Source: Hyphomicrobiales bacterium
GTDB taxonomy: Bacteria; Pseudomonadota; Alphaproteobacteria; Rhizobiales; Aestuariivirgaceae
Length of the DNA: 10,646 bases
Direction of reading: 5' to 3'
Assembly (NCBI GenBank): GCA_014380505.1
Contig: JACMJT010000107.1
Coordinates: 1-10,646 of the forward strand
Part shown: positions 1-6,717 of the stretch, in pieces
Numbering within the stretch: the first letter of the stretch is position 1
How the letters are laid out: each line of letters opens with the position of its first letter
Made by a program: the position numbers and the translations under genes
Notes under the pieces: generated by a model
The model's database searches: none
What the model saw: the letters and a program-made list of their open reading frames with translations, nothing else
What the model was told of the DNA's origin: nothing

Positions 1-318
1 GCCATCGGCCACGTGTTCGGCGCCGCCATATTCGAAATCGATGGCATGGCCATCGGCGCAAACCACGGCGTAGTGCGAGGCGTTGTGGGTCATCCACAAT
101 TGCATGTTTGAGACATCAAGCGCGTAGCGGATGTTGACGGGATCGTAGAGCAGGATGGCCGCGCAATCGTGCTTCTTCAACTGATCCACCAGCCGCTGCT
201 TGCGGTAGGCGCGCGCCGCCTTGAGCGTCGCATGGGGAAGTGGGCTCTTGAGCGGCTTGTCGGCGCCATCGGCGTTCAGATATGCCTTCTTGCGCGCGTC
301 CTTGAAAATTTCGGGCAT
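1..318 (-). CDS. M24 (creatinase/prolidase-fold) protein, DddP-like, N-terminal part only
   Basis: The first 106 codons of a minus-strand gene that continues past the left edge. The start is ATG at 318-316, preceded by an AGGA ribosome site six bases upstream. Residues 58-78 (YDPVNIRYALD, then NMQLW and HN) and the VCADG near residue 87 closely resemble, from memory, the N-terminal domain of DddP, the M24-family DMSP lyase (DPLNIRYATDSTNMQLW). M24 proteins with this 'pita-bread' C-terminal domain include aminopeptidase P, creatinase, ectoine hydrolase and DddP. The metal ligands and catalytic residues lie in the missing C-terminal half, so neither peptidase, C-N hydrolase nor lyase activity can be decided here. 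It is divergent from the LysR gene, which suggests shared control. Family membership is fairly secure; a DMSP-lyase function is only a possibility. Confidence 0.8.
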   Translation of the reverse strand, partial: MPEIFKDARKKAYLNADGADKPLKSPLPHATLKAARAYRKQRLVDQLKKHDCAAILLYDPVNIRYALDVSNMQLWMTHNASHYAVVCADGHAIDFEYGGAEHVADG

Positions 319-366
319 GATTGTCCTGTCGTTCCGGGAGGGTTAGGGAAATTCGTTTCACTGACG

Positions 367-422
367 TTGCGCACACTAGGCAATTGCGGATATTGCAACA
401 ACTGTTTAATCTGCTGCAACAA
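367..422. promoter_or_regulatory. Divergent promoter region with clustered LysR-type operator repeats
   Basis: The 118-base gap between the divergent M24 and LysR genes carries repeated TTGC/GCAA half-sites. TTGC-N9-GCAA lies at 367-383. TTGC-N7-GCAA at 384-398 (TTGCGGATATTGCAA) is a 15-base interrupted palindrome with the T-N11-A spacing of a LysR box. The two join as a perfect GCAATTGC palindrome at 380-387. TGCAACAA occurs twice as a direct repeat (394-401 and 415-422), 21 bases apart, about two helical turns. Weak sigma-70-like elements fit both directions: on minus, TTGTTG (401-396) and TAGTGT (378-373) with a 17-base spacer; on plus, TTGCGG (384-389) and TAATCT (407-412), also 17. The repeats overlap both candidate promoters, as expected for an autoregulated divergent LysR operator. 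The repeats are seen directly; the promoter calls are inference. Confidence 0.55.
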
Positions 423-436
423 TCAGGATTCCTGCA

Positions 437-1333
437 ATGGCCAGACGCATGCCTCCCTTCGCAGCATTGCGCGCCTTTGAAGGTGCTGCGCGTTTGGGGA
501 ACTTGCGGCTTTCGGGCGAAGAACTATCGCTATCGGTTTCGGCCATCAGCCACCAGATCAAGTCGCTTGAAGAATTTGTCGGCATTGCACTCTTCCATCG
601 CGACAAGAACAAACTCCGGCTGACTGCGCCGGGCAAGGATTACCTGCTGGAATTGACGCGGGCACTCGATCTTATCGCCACGGCGACCGCCCGGATCGAA
701 CAGGAACGGCACTCCAATAGCGTATCCATCAATCTGTTTTCGTCCCTGGCGGCATTGTGGCTGCTTCCCCGGCTTGCATCCTTCAGGAAGCTGGAACCCA
801 ATGTCGACGTCCGTGTCATTACCACGGACGATCCCATCGACTTCCGGACAGGATTGGTCGACATGGCGATCAGATACGCAAAACAAGCTCCCGACGCCGC
901 AAAAACGGCTCTTCTGTTCAAGGAATCCGTATTTCCGGTTTGTTCGCCGTCTTACCGTGGCGAATTTCTGCGCTTCGATCCCAGCAGCGATCTCTCCCGC
1001 CAAACCCTTATCACCTGCCAGTCATCGCCGGAAGAATGGGCGCAATGGTTCCGCTACATTGGTTTTTCCGGCAAACCGCCGCGCCATACCATCGACGTCG
1101 ATAGCCGGGCCCTGGCACTGGAAGCCGCCATGGATGGTCTTGGCATAGCCATGGGCCGGACGCCGTTTGCCGACCGGGGAATGGCAGCGGGCCGGCTGGT
1201 GCGGTTCAACAAACGCATGTTGTCGACAGGGCAATCCTATTTCCTGGCCATGACCGAGAGCGCCATGCGCAGCAAGGCCGCCAGAAGCTTTTCAGATTGG
1301 CTTGTGGCCCAAACGGGGGAAAAGCACTCGTGA
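437..1333 (+). CDS. LysR-family transcriptional regulator
   Basis: A 298-residue protein of normal LysR length. The N-terminal winged helix-turn-helix spans about residues 5-65, with the LysR-type core SAISHQIKSLEEFVG at 35-49, then LFHR and the wing (RLTAPG). A periplasmic-binding-like effector domain follows from about residue 92 to the end (SINLFSSLAALWLLPRL, later LVDMAIRYAK). This arrangement and wording are closest to the GcvA/AmpR-type branch as I recall it. ATG 437 is preceded by AGGA at 425-428, eight bases away. The gene is divergent from the M24 gene and ends 111 bases before the MttB-family operon in the same orientation. It is probably the local regulator, sensing a substrate or intermediate of the pathway and binding the TTGC/GCAA sites upstream. 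The effector is unknown. Confidence 0.93.
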   Translation: MARRMPPFAALRAFEGAARLGNLRLSGEELSLSVSAISHQIKSLEEFVGIALFHRDKNKLRLTAPGKDYLLELTRALDLIATATARIEQERHSNSVSINLFSSLAALWLLPRLASFRKLEPNVDVRVITTDDPIDFRTGLVDMAIRYAKQAPDAAKTALLFKESVFPVCSPSYRGEFLRFDPSSDLSRQTLITCQSSPEEWAQWFRYIGFSGKPPRHTIDVDSRALALEAAMDGLGIAMGRTPFADRGMAAGRLVRFNKRMLSTGQSYFLAMTESAMRSKAARSFSDWLVAQTGEKHS

Positions 1334-1342
1334 CTTGCCAGT

Positions 1343-1359
1343 CTTGAATCATTTTCAAG
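1343..1359. promoter_or_regulatory. Perfect inverted repeat CTTGAA-N5-TTCAAG upstream of the catabolic operon
   Basis: In the 111-base gap between the LysR stop and the first MttB-family gene lies CTTGAATCATTTTCAAG, two perfect 6-base arms around a 5-base centre, 10 bases after the stop codon. No U-tract follows (CCGGGTTGGCC comes next), so it does not look like an intrinsic terminator. The 17-base size suits a dimeric operator. Its sequence is unlike the TTGC/GCAA repeats upstream of the LysR gene, so a second regulator may act here. I found no convincing -35/-10 pair in the gap; a promoter here is assumed from the spacing only. Confidence 0.4.
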
Positions 1360-1444
1360 CCGGGTTGGCCCCCTTTCACTTTCGCATATCGGACGTTACC
1401 GCTAACCCTCATCAGCCATTCCCTCAAAAAAGACCGAAAGATCC

Positions 1445-2992
1445 ATGGTTTCCCGGCGATCGGAAGATTCGAAATCAAAGCGGGAGGCGCGGCGGGCCTC
1501 CGCATCGAGCGGCCAACAGCCGGCATGGGGCAAATTCCGCAACCCAATGCCGCCATTGGCCATCCTCAACGAGGCAGAACTCACGCTGATCGACGATACG
1601 GCCCTGCGGATACTGGATGAACTTGGACTGGAATTCCAAAGCTCCGAGGCACTCGACATTCTTGAGAAAAACGGCGCGGTGGTCGATCGCGAGACCTCAA
1701 TGGTGCGAATGGCTCCCCGTCTAGTCCGTGAACTGGTGGCGAAGGCGCCGCCCCAATTCGAACTTCATGCCCGCAACCCCGAGCGTTCCGTGACCATGGG
1801 GGGAAACTGGGTGAACTTCGCGCCCGTTGCGGGGCCACCCTATGTCAGCGATCTGGAGCGGGGACGCAGGCCCGGCACCTTCGAAGATCAATGCAACCTG
1901 ATCCGGTTGCACCAGAGCCTCAATGTGTTGCATCTCGCGGGTGCTGCGCCTGTTGAAGCACAAGACCTCCCTGCCGAAACCCGCCATCTCGATTTCTATC
2001 ATGCCCAGATCACACTGACGGACCGTGTATGGAATGCCCGCGCAATTGGCCGTGAGCGCATCGAAGATGCACTGGAAATGATTTCCCTGGCGCGCGGCTG
2101 CTCCCGCGACGCCCTGCTCACTGAGCCAAGCTTGCTGACGGTCATCAACGTCAATTCCCCACGGCGGGTAGACAAGGAACTCCTATCGGGTCTCATGGCG
2201 ATGGCGGAAAACGGTCAAGCTGCTATCATCACGCCCTTCACCCTTGCGGGGGCCATGAGCCCCGTAACTATTGCCGGCGCCCTTGCCCAGCAGACCGCCG
2301 AGGCGCTCGGCGTCATTGCTTTCACGCAAATGGTCCGGCCCGGTGCCCCCGTAATTTTCGGCGGCTTCACGTCAAACGTCGACATGAAATCGGGAGCACC
2401 GGCCTTCGGCACGCCGGAATATGTGCGTGCCGTCATCATCGGCGGCCAAATCTCCCGGCGCTGGAAACTTCCTTACCGGTCGTCAAATGTGACGTCGTCG
2501 AATGCCGTCGATGTGCAGGCCACGGGCGAGTCGATGATGTCGTTATGGGCCGTCATCATGTCCCATGCCAATCTCGTCTATCATTCAACCGGCTGGCTGG
2601 AGGGCGGCCTCACGGCGTCTTTTGAAAAATCGGTCGTCGACGCCGACTTGATCGGATCGATGCGTGCTTGGCTTGAACCACTGGAGATCAGCGAAAGCTC
2701 ACTTGCCTTCGATGCGATAGCGGCAACCGCGCCGGGCGGCCATTTCTTTGGTTCCACCCATACGCTGGAACGCTTTGAAAACGCGTTCCATGCCCCCATG
2801 CTCGCCGATCTTCGGCCCTACCAGACATGGGCGGAAGATGGCGCAAAAACGGCGACGGAGCGCGCCAACAGGGTGTGGAAAAATTTGCTGGAAAACTACC
2901 AGGCGCCACCACTCGATGCGAGCGCGCGCGAAGCCCTTGACGCCTATGTCGCCCGGCGCAAACAAGAGATCGCCCGAACCGGACTATCATGA
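1445..2992 (+). CDS. MttB-superfamily (trimethylamine methyltransferase-like) protein A, non-pyrrolysine
   Basis: A 515-residue COG5598/MttB-type TIM-barrel methyltransferase. Characterised members demethylate quaternary or tertiary amines (trimethylamine, glycine betaine, proline betaine, carnitine-type substrates), passing the methyl to a corrinoid protein. Family hallmarks seen are HARNPERSV near 107, NVNSPRR, ITPFTLAGAMSPVT, FTSNVDMKSGAPAFGTPE at 308-325, SSNAVDVQ at 351-358, GWLEGGLTAS and GGHFFG. There is no in-frame amber codon, so no pyrrolysine. The N-terminus is basic and disordered-looking (about 30 residues), as in the paralogue at 7701. The start is ATG 1445, with only a weak GAAAG ribosome site; an in-frame TAA at 1403 bounds it upstream, and M35 (1547) is a less likely alternative. 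It shares roughly half its residues, by eye, with the paralogue. It overlaps the aminotransferase by ATGA. Substrate unknown; no partner corrinoid gene is nearby. Confidence 0.93.
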   Translation: MVSRRSEDSKSKREARRASASSGQQPAWGKFRNPMPPLAILNEAELTLIDDTALRILDELGLEFQSSEALDILEKNGAVVDRETSMVRMAPRLVRELVAKAPPQFELHARNPERSVTMGGNWVNFAPVAGPPYVSDLERGRRPGTFEDQCNLIRLHQSLNVLHLAGAAPVEAQDLPAETRHLDFYHAQITLTDRVWNARAIGRERIEDALEMISLARGCSRDALLTEPSLLTVINVNSPRRVDKELLSGLMAMAENGQAAIITPFTLAGAMSPVTIAGALAQQTAEALGVIAFTQMVRPGAPVIFGGFTSNVDMKSGAPAFGTPEYVRAVIIGGQISRRWKLPYRSSNVTSSNAVDVQATGESMMSLWAVIMSHANLVYHSTGWLEGGLTASFEKSVVDADLIGSMRAWLEPLEISESSLAFDAIAATAPGGHFFGSTHTLERFENAFHAPMLADLRPYQTWAEDGAKTATERANRVWKNLLENYQAPPLDASAREALDAYVARRKQEIARTGLS

Positions 2993-4209
2993 TGTCTAAT
3001 CCCGCACTGTCGCCCATTCTTGATCTCTTCAAGCCCTCCGCCATTGCGGCCACGATGGCTCTCGCCGCACGCATGCGCGCCGACGGCCGGAAGCTCTATG
3101 ATTTCTCTACAGGTGAGCCGGACTTCGACACGCCCGATCATATCAAGCAGGCTGCAATTGAGGCGATCAATCGAGGCCAAACAAAATATTCGCCCACCGA
3201 CGGCACCATCGCGGTGCGGGAAGCCGTACAGCGCAAGTTCAAGCACGATAACGGCCTGATCTTCGCGCTTCAACAAATCGTCGTGGGAAGCGGCGCCAAG
3301 CCCTTGCTTGCCGATATTATTCGGACACTCGCATCCGACGGTGACGAGATCCTGCTTGCCGCGCCGTGCTGGACTTCTCACGCGGGTATAATCGAGCTCT
3401 CTGGGGCTAAACCGATCTATGTGACGGCCAGTCAGGCGCAAGGCTTCAAGATTACTCCCGGCGCCCTGGCCGATGCCCTAACGGCGCGCAGCCGGGCTGT
3501 CGTCTTGTGTTCACCGTCGAATCCGTCCGGTGCAACGTATTCGGACATCGAACTCGCCGCCATCGCTGAGGTGCTCAGGCTCCGGCCCGATCTGTGGATC
3601 ATCACCGACGATCTCTACGAGCATATCGTATTTGACGGGCGGCGCTTTCGCACAATTCTCAACGTCGCACCGGATTTGGCCGACCGCACTGTGGTCGTTA
3701 ATGGCGTTTCCAAAGCCTACGCCATGACCGGCTGGCGGATCGGCTATGCGGCAGGACCGCCAAAGCTCATGGACGCGGTCCGCAAAATGATGTCACAGGC
3801 CGCAGGCTGCCCAAGTTCGGTCAGCCAGGCCGCAGCCGTTGCGGCGCTTGATGGACCGCTGGACTGTGTACAGGCTTTCGTCGCGGCCTATCAGGTCCGG
3901 CGCAACCGCACGGTGCGCGCGCTCAATCAGTTTCCAGGTATCTCGTGCATTTCGCCGGAGGGTGCTTTCTATGTTTATCCCTCATGTCAGGGCGTTATTG
4001 GGGCGTTCACGGCAAAGGGCGAGCGGATCGATTCTTCCACTGACTTCGCGCGGTATCTGCTGGAAGAGTGGTCGGTGGCGGTGGTCCCCGGCGCCGCATT
4101 CGAACTCGACCCGCATTTCCGCATTTCCATTGCAACCGCCGATGCGGACCTCGATGAAGGCATAGCCCGCATTGGCCGCGCGATATCCGCCTTGAGCAGG
4201 CACCGATGA
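2989..4209 (+). CDS. Class I PLP-dependent aminotransferase (aspartate aminotransferase fold)
   Basis: A 406-residue fold-type I aminotransferase that should move an amino group from an amino acid to a 2-oxo acid in the cytoplasm. All key residues can be placed: the N-terminal GEPDFDTP and KYSPTDG motifs, N178 in SPSNPSG, D207 and Y210 in TDDLYE (contacting the pyridine nitrogen and O3'), the Schiff-base lysine K242 in VSKAYAMTGWRIGY, and the carboxylate-binding R378 in HFRIS. The ATG at 2989 overlaps the methyltransferase stop as ATGA, so translation is coupled; a second ATG immediately follows at 2992. Motifs place it in the AspC-like Ia/Ig group, but these enzymes vary in substrate. Its position between demethylating enzymes suggests it acts on the demethylated amino acid. 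That role is inference. Confidence 0.93.
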   Translation: MMSNPALSPILDLFKPSAIAATMALAARMRADGRKLYDFSTGEPDFDTPDHIKQAAIEAINRGQTKYSPTDGTIAVREAVQRKFKHDNGLIFALQQIVVGSGAKPLLADIIRTLASDGDEILLAAPCWTSHAGIIELSGAKPIYVTASQAQGFKITPGALADALTARSRAVVLCSPSNPSGATYSDIELAAIAEVLRLRPDLWIITDDLYEHIVFDGRRFRTILNVAPDLADRTVVVNGVSKAYAMTGWRIGYAAGPPKLMDAVRKMMSQAAGCPSSVSQAAAVAALDGPLDCVQAFVAAYQVRRNRTVRALNQFPGISCISPEGAFYVYPSCQGVIGAFTAKGERIDSSTDFARYLLEEWSVAVVPGAAFELDPHFRISIATADADLDEGIARIGRAISALSRHR

Positions 4210-4215
4210 GTAATT

Positions 4216-4220
4216 GGAGA
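4216..4220 (+). promoter_or_regulatory. Ribosome binding site fixing the flavoprotein start
   Basis: GGAGA at 4216-4220 sits seven bases before ATG 4228. A TTG two codons upstream at 4222 is in frame but only one base from this site, too close for initiation. ATG 4228, giving MAEITQAK, is therefore the better start. Confidence 0.75.
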
Positions 4221-4227
4221 ATTGTTA

Positions 4228-6654
4228 ATGGCTGAAATCACACAGGCGAAGGTCGTGGTCATCGGTGGTGGCATCGTTGGCTGCGCTATCCTCTATCACC
4301 TGGCCAAGGCCGGCTGGCGCGACGTGGTGCTGCTTGAGCGCAAGGAGCTGACATCGGGATCGACCTGGCACGCGGCCGGCAGCCTTTATTCGCTGACCAG
4401 CCCCTCGAGCACAGTGGTGTTACAGAAGTATACGCGCGATCTCTATCCGGTCATCGAGCGCGAGGCAGACCAGCCGGTGGGCTACCACACGTGTGGCGGC
4501 CTTGTGGTGGCGCGCACCGCCGATGAGGTGACGAAGCTCAAAATCTTGCGCAGCCTGTGCCAGCGCAACGGCATTCCATCCGAATTCATCTCCCCCGAGG
4601 AAGCCAAACGGCGGGCGCCCGTCATCAATACCGATGGTTTGCTCGCAATTCTCTACGAGCCAGAGAAGGGCCACGTCGATCCATCGAGTGCGACGAACGC
4701 CTTCGCCCGTGCCGCACGCAACCATGGCGCCCGCGTCCTGAGGAATACGCCTGTCACCGGCACCCGTCAGCTCGCCTCGGGCGAGTGGGAAGTGGACACG
4801 CCGCAAGGCCCGATCCGCTGCGAATATATCGTCAACGCCGCTGGCCTGTGGGCGCGCGAGGTGGCCGCGCAAGCTGGCATCACGCTTCCCCTCATGCCGG
4901 TCGAACATCATTATCTCGTCACTGATAACATCCCTGAAATCGAAGCCATGGCCGGTGAGCTCCCGACAATTTCCGACGGCGAAGCCAACTGGTATTCGCG
5001 GCAGGAAGGCAAAGGGATACTCCTCGGGGCCTACGAATCCCGTTGTGTGCAATGGGCCGAAAACGGCACACCGCTCGAATTCGCCCACGAGCTGCTTCCC
5101 GATGACCTGAGCCGCATGGAAGAGAACTTCGCGTCCGCCGTGGAGCGCATGCCCTGCCTCGGCAGAACCGGAGTCAAGCGGGTCATCAACGGCCCTATGA
5201 TCTTCTCGCCCGATTTAAACCCGCTGCTCGGGCAATGGCCGGGTAAGCGCGGATATTTTTGCGCTAATGGCGTGATGACCGGATTTAACCAGGGTGGCGG
5301 GATCGGCAAGGTGATCAGCGAGTGGATCATCGAAGGCGAGCCGTCGCTCGATCTTCTTGCCTGGGACGTGGCCCGCTTCGGACCCTGGGCCTCGAAACGT
5401 TACACCAAGGCCAGGTCAGCTTATTTCTATGAACACCGCTCCCACCGCATCTATCCACACCAGCAATTTGAAGCCGGCAGGCCTGTCCGGCAGTTTCCTT
5501 CCTATGACCGCCTCAAGGAGCGCGGCGCAGTCTTCGGCGAAAGTTTCGGTTTCGAATATCCGCTGTGGTATGCGCGATCCGGCGAAGCGGCGCGCGATAC
5601 CTATGGCTACAAGCGGCAGAGCTGGTTTGAAGCAGTGGGTGAGGAAGCCCGCGCAGTGCGTTGTAATGTCGGGCTTTTTGATACATCGACTTATTCAAAA
5701 TTCTTTGTGACCGGTGCCGGTGCGGCGTCCTGGCTCAACCGGATGCTAGCAAACCGTTTGCCAAGTCTGGGCCGGGCGGTGCTCTGTCCAATGCTCTCCG
5801 CCAAGGGCAAGCTCATCGGTGATTTCACGGTGTCATGCCTTGGGGCCGATGAGTATCTCGTTTTGGGTTCGGGGCCGGTGCAGATGATCCACATGCGCTG
5901 GTTCCTGCAAAATCTGCCCACGGACGGTTCCGTCATTATCGAGAACCGGTCGGCATACTGGTGCGGCCTGCATCTCGCCGGTCCCAAATCGCGCGAGCTG
6001 CTACAGACACTCACCACGGACTCCTGCGGCAGCAACGCCATGCCGTTTCTATCAGCCCGCAGAATGGAAGTCGCCGGCTGCCCGGAGGCCATCGTAGTGC
6101 GCGTCTCCTTCACCGGCGAATTGGGTTACGAGATATGGATGCCGTCTACCTACATGGTGCCGGTGCTCGACAGGGTGCTTGAATCCGGCGAGAGCTTCGG
6201 TCTCAAGCTTGCCGGATCGAGAGCCCTGATGTCGCTCAGGCTGGAAAAGGCATTTCCGAGCTGGGGCCTCGAACTCAGTTCCGACTATAGCCCGTGGTCC
6301 ACCAGCCTCGCCCGCTTCGTCAAGACGGATAAGGGAGAATTTATCGGCCGCGATGCGGCAATCGAGCTGAAGAAAGCGAACGGCAGCGTTCGCTTCGCCA
6401 TGCTGACCGTCGATGCGCTGGATGCCGATGCGGTGGGCGGCGAAGCGATTTACTGTGACGACGCTTATGCGGGTTATGCCAGTTCCGGCGGTTTTGGATA
6501 TGCCGTGAACAAGAGCCTCGCGTTGGCCTACCTCAAGCCCGGCATAGCGAGGCCCGATGCCCGCTACGAAATCGAGATCATGGGCGAGCGCCGTCCGGCA
6601 CAGCTCATCATGGAGCCACCCTATGATCCCAGCGGCAGCAAAATGCGCGATTGA
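4228..6654 (+). CDS. Dimethylglycine/sarcosine dehydrogenase-like FAD-dependent oxidoreductase with GcvT domain
   Basis: An 808-residue fusion matching the DMGDH/SARDH architecture. The N-terminal DAO fold (about 8-370) carries the FAD-binding GGGIVG at 13-18 and SGSTWHAAG, where H48 aligns with the histidine that holds FAD covalently in mammalian DMGDH. A central FAO_M-type segment follows, then a GcvT aminomethyltransferase domain (about 470-700) with D532 in LIGDFTV, aligned by eye to the GcvT catalytic aspartate, and FTGELGYE at 628-635, then a GcvT C-terminal barrel. Such enzymes oxidise an N-methyl group to an iminium and pass the carbon to tetrahydrofolate as methylene-THF, with electrons to ETF. 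Length and domain order are full. It lies 18 bases after the aminotransferase and probably removes N-methyl groups left after the MttB-type step. The exact substrate could be dimethylglycine, sarcosine or another N-methyl amino acid. Confidence 0.92.
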   Translation: MAEITQAKVVVIGGGIVGCAILYHLAKAGWRDVVLLERKELTSGSTWHAAGSLYSLTSPSSTVVLQKYTRDLYPVIEREADQPVGYHTCGGLVVARTADEVTKLKILRSLCQRNGIPSEFISPEEAKRRAPVINTDGLLAILYEPEKGHVDPSSATNAFARAARNHGARVLRNTPVTGTRQLASGEWEVDTPQGPIRCEYIVNAAGLWAREVAAQAGITLPLMPVEHHYLVTDNIPEIEAMAGELPTISDGEANWYSRQEGKGILLGAYESRCVQWAENGTPLEFAHELLPDDLSRMEENFASAVERMPCLGRTGVKRVINGPMIFSPDLNPLLGQWPGKRGYFCANGVMTGFNQGGGIGKVISEWIIEGEPSLDLLAWDVARFGPWASKRYTKARSAYFYEHRSHRIYPHQQFEAGRPVRQFPSYDRLKERGAVFGESFGFEYPLWYARSGEAARDTYGYKRQSWFEAVGEEARAVRCNVGLFDTSTYSKFFVTGAGAASWLNRMLANRLPSLGRAVLCPMLSAKGKLIGDFTVSCLGADEYLVLGSGPVQMIHMRWFLQNLPTDGSVIIENRSAYWCGLHLAGPKSRELLQTLTTDSCGSNAMPFLSARRMEVAGCPEAIVVRVSFTGELGYEIWMPSTYMVPVLDRVLESGESFGLKLAGSRALMSLRLEKAFPSWGLELSSDYSPWSTSLARFVKTDKGEFIGRDAAIELKKANGSVRFAMLTVDALDADAVGGEAIYCDDAYAGYASSGGFGYAVNKSLALAYLKPGIARPDARYEIEIMGERRPAQLIMEPPYDPSGSKMRD

Positions 6655-6667
6655 ACAGATGAAGCGA

Positions 6668-6681
6668 AGCACCAACGTGCT
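6668..6681. other. Small inverted repeat in the 63-base intergenic gap
   Basis: AGCAC-CAAC-GTGCT, two perfect 5-base arms, lies in the longest gap inside the operon (6655-6717). It has no following U-tract, so it is not a convincing terminator. It could be a minor RNA hairpin affecting processing or readthrough, or chance. The rest of the gap holds no gene, promoter or ribosome site that I can support. Confidence 0.25.
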
Positions 6682-6717
6682 AATATCCGGAGCCTGTCCA
6701 CTCGGGCCATCCAAACA

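Noticed and set aside
1..318. Firm call of DMSP lyase DddP
   Set aside because: Only the N-terminal domain is in the window; catalytic and metal-binding residues are missing and many M24 relatives share this region.
1343..1359. Rho-independent terminator for the LysR gene
   Set aside because: The stem is AT-rich with six pairs and is followed by CCGGGTTGGCC rather than a T-run; an operator is the better reading.
1445..2992. Pyrrolysine-containing trimethylamine methyltransferase MttB
   Set aside because: There is no in-frame TAG, and the protein reads through in the standard code at normal length, so it is a non-pyrrolysine superfamily member and true trimethylamine activity should not be assumed.
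4222..4227. In-frame TTG start two codons before the flavoprotein ATG
   Set aside because: It lies one base from the GGAGA ribosome site, too close to be used; ATG 4228 has correct spacing.
4420..5088. Long minus-strand open frame (222 codons) opposite the flavoprotein gene
   Set aside because: It lies wholly antisense to a clear conserved gene, has no recognisable domain, and is explained by GC-rich codon structure.
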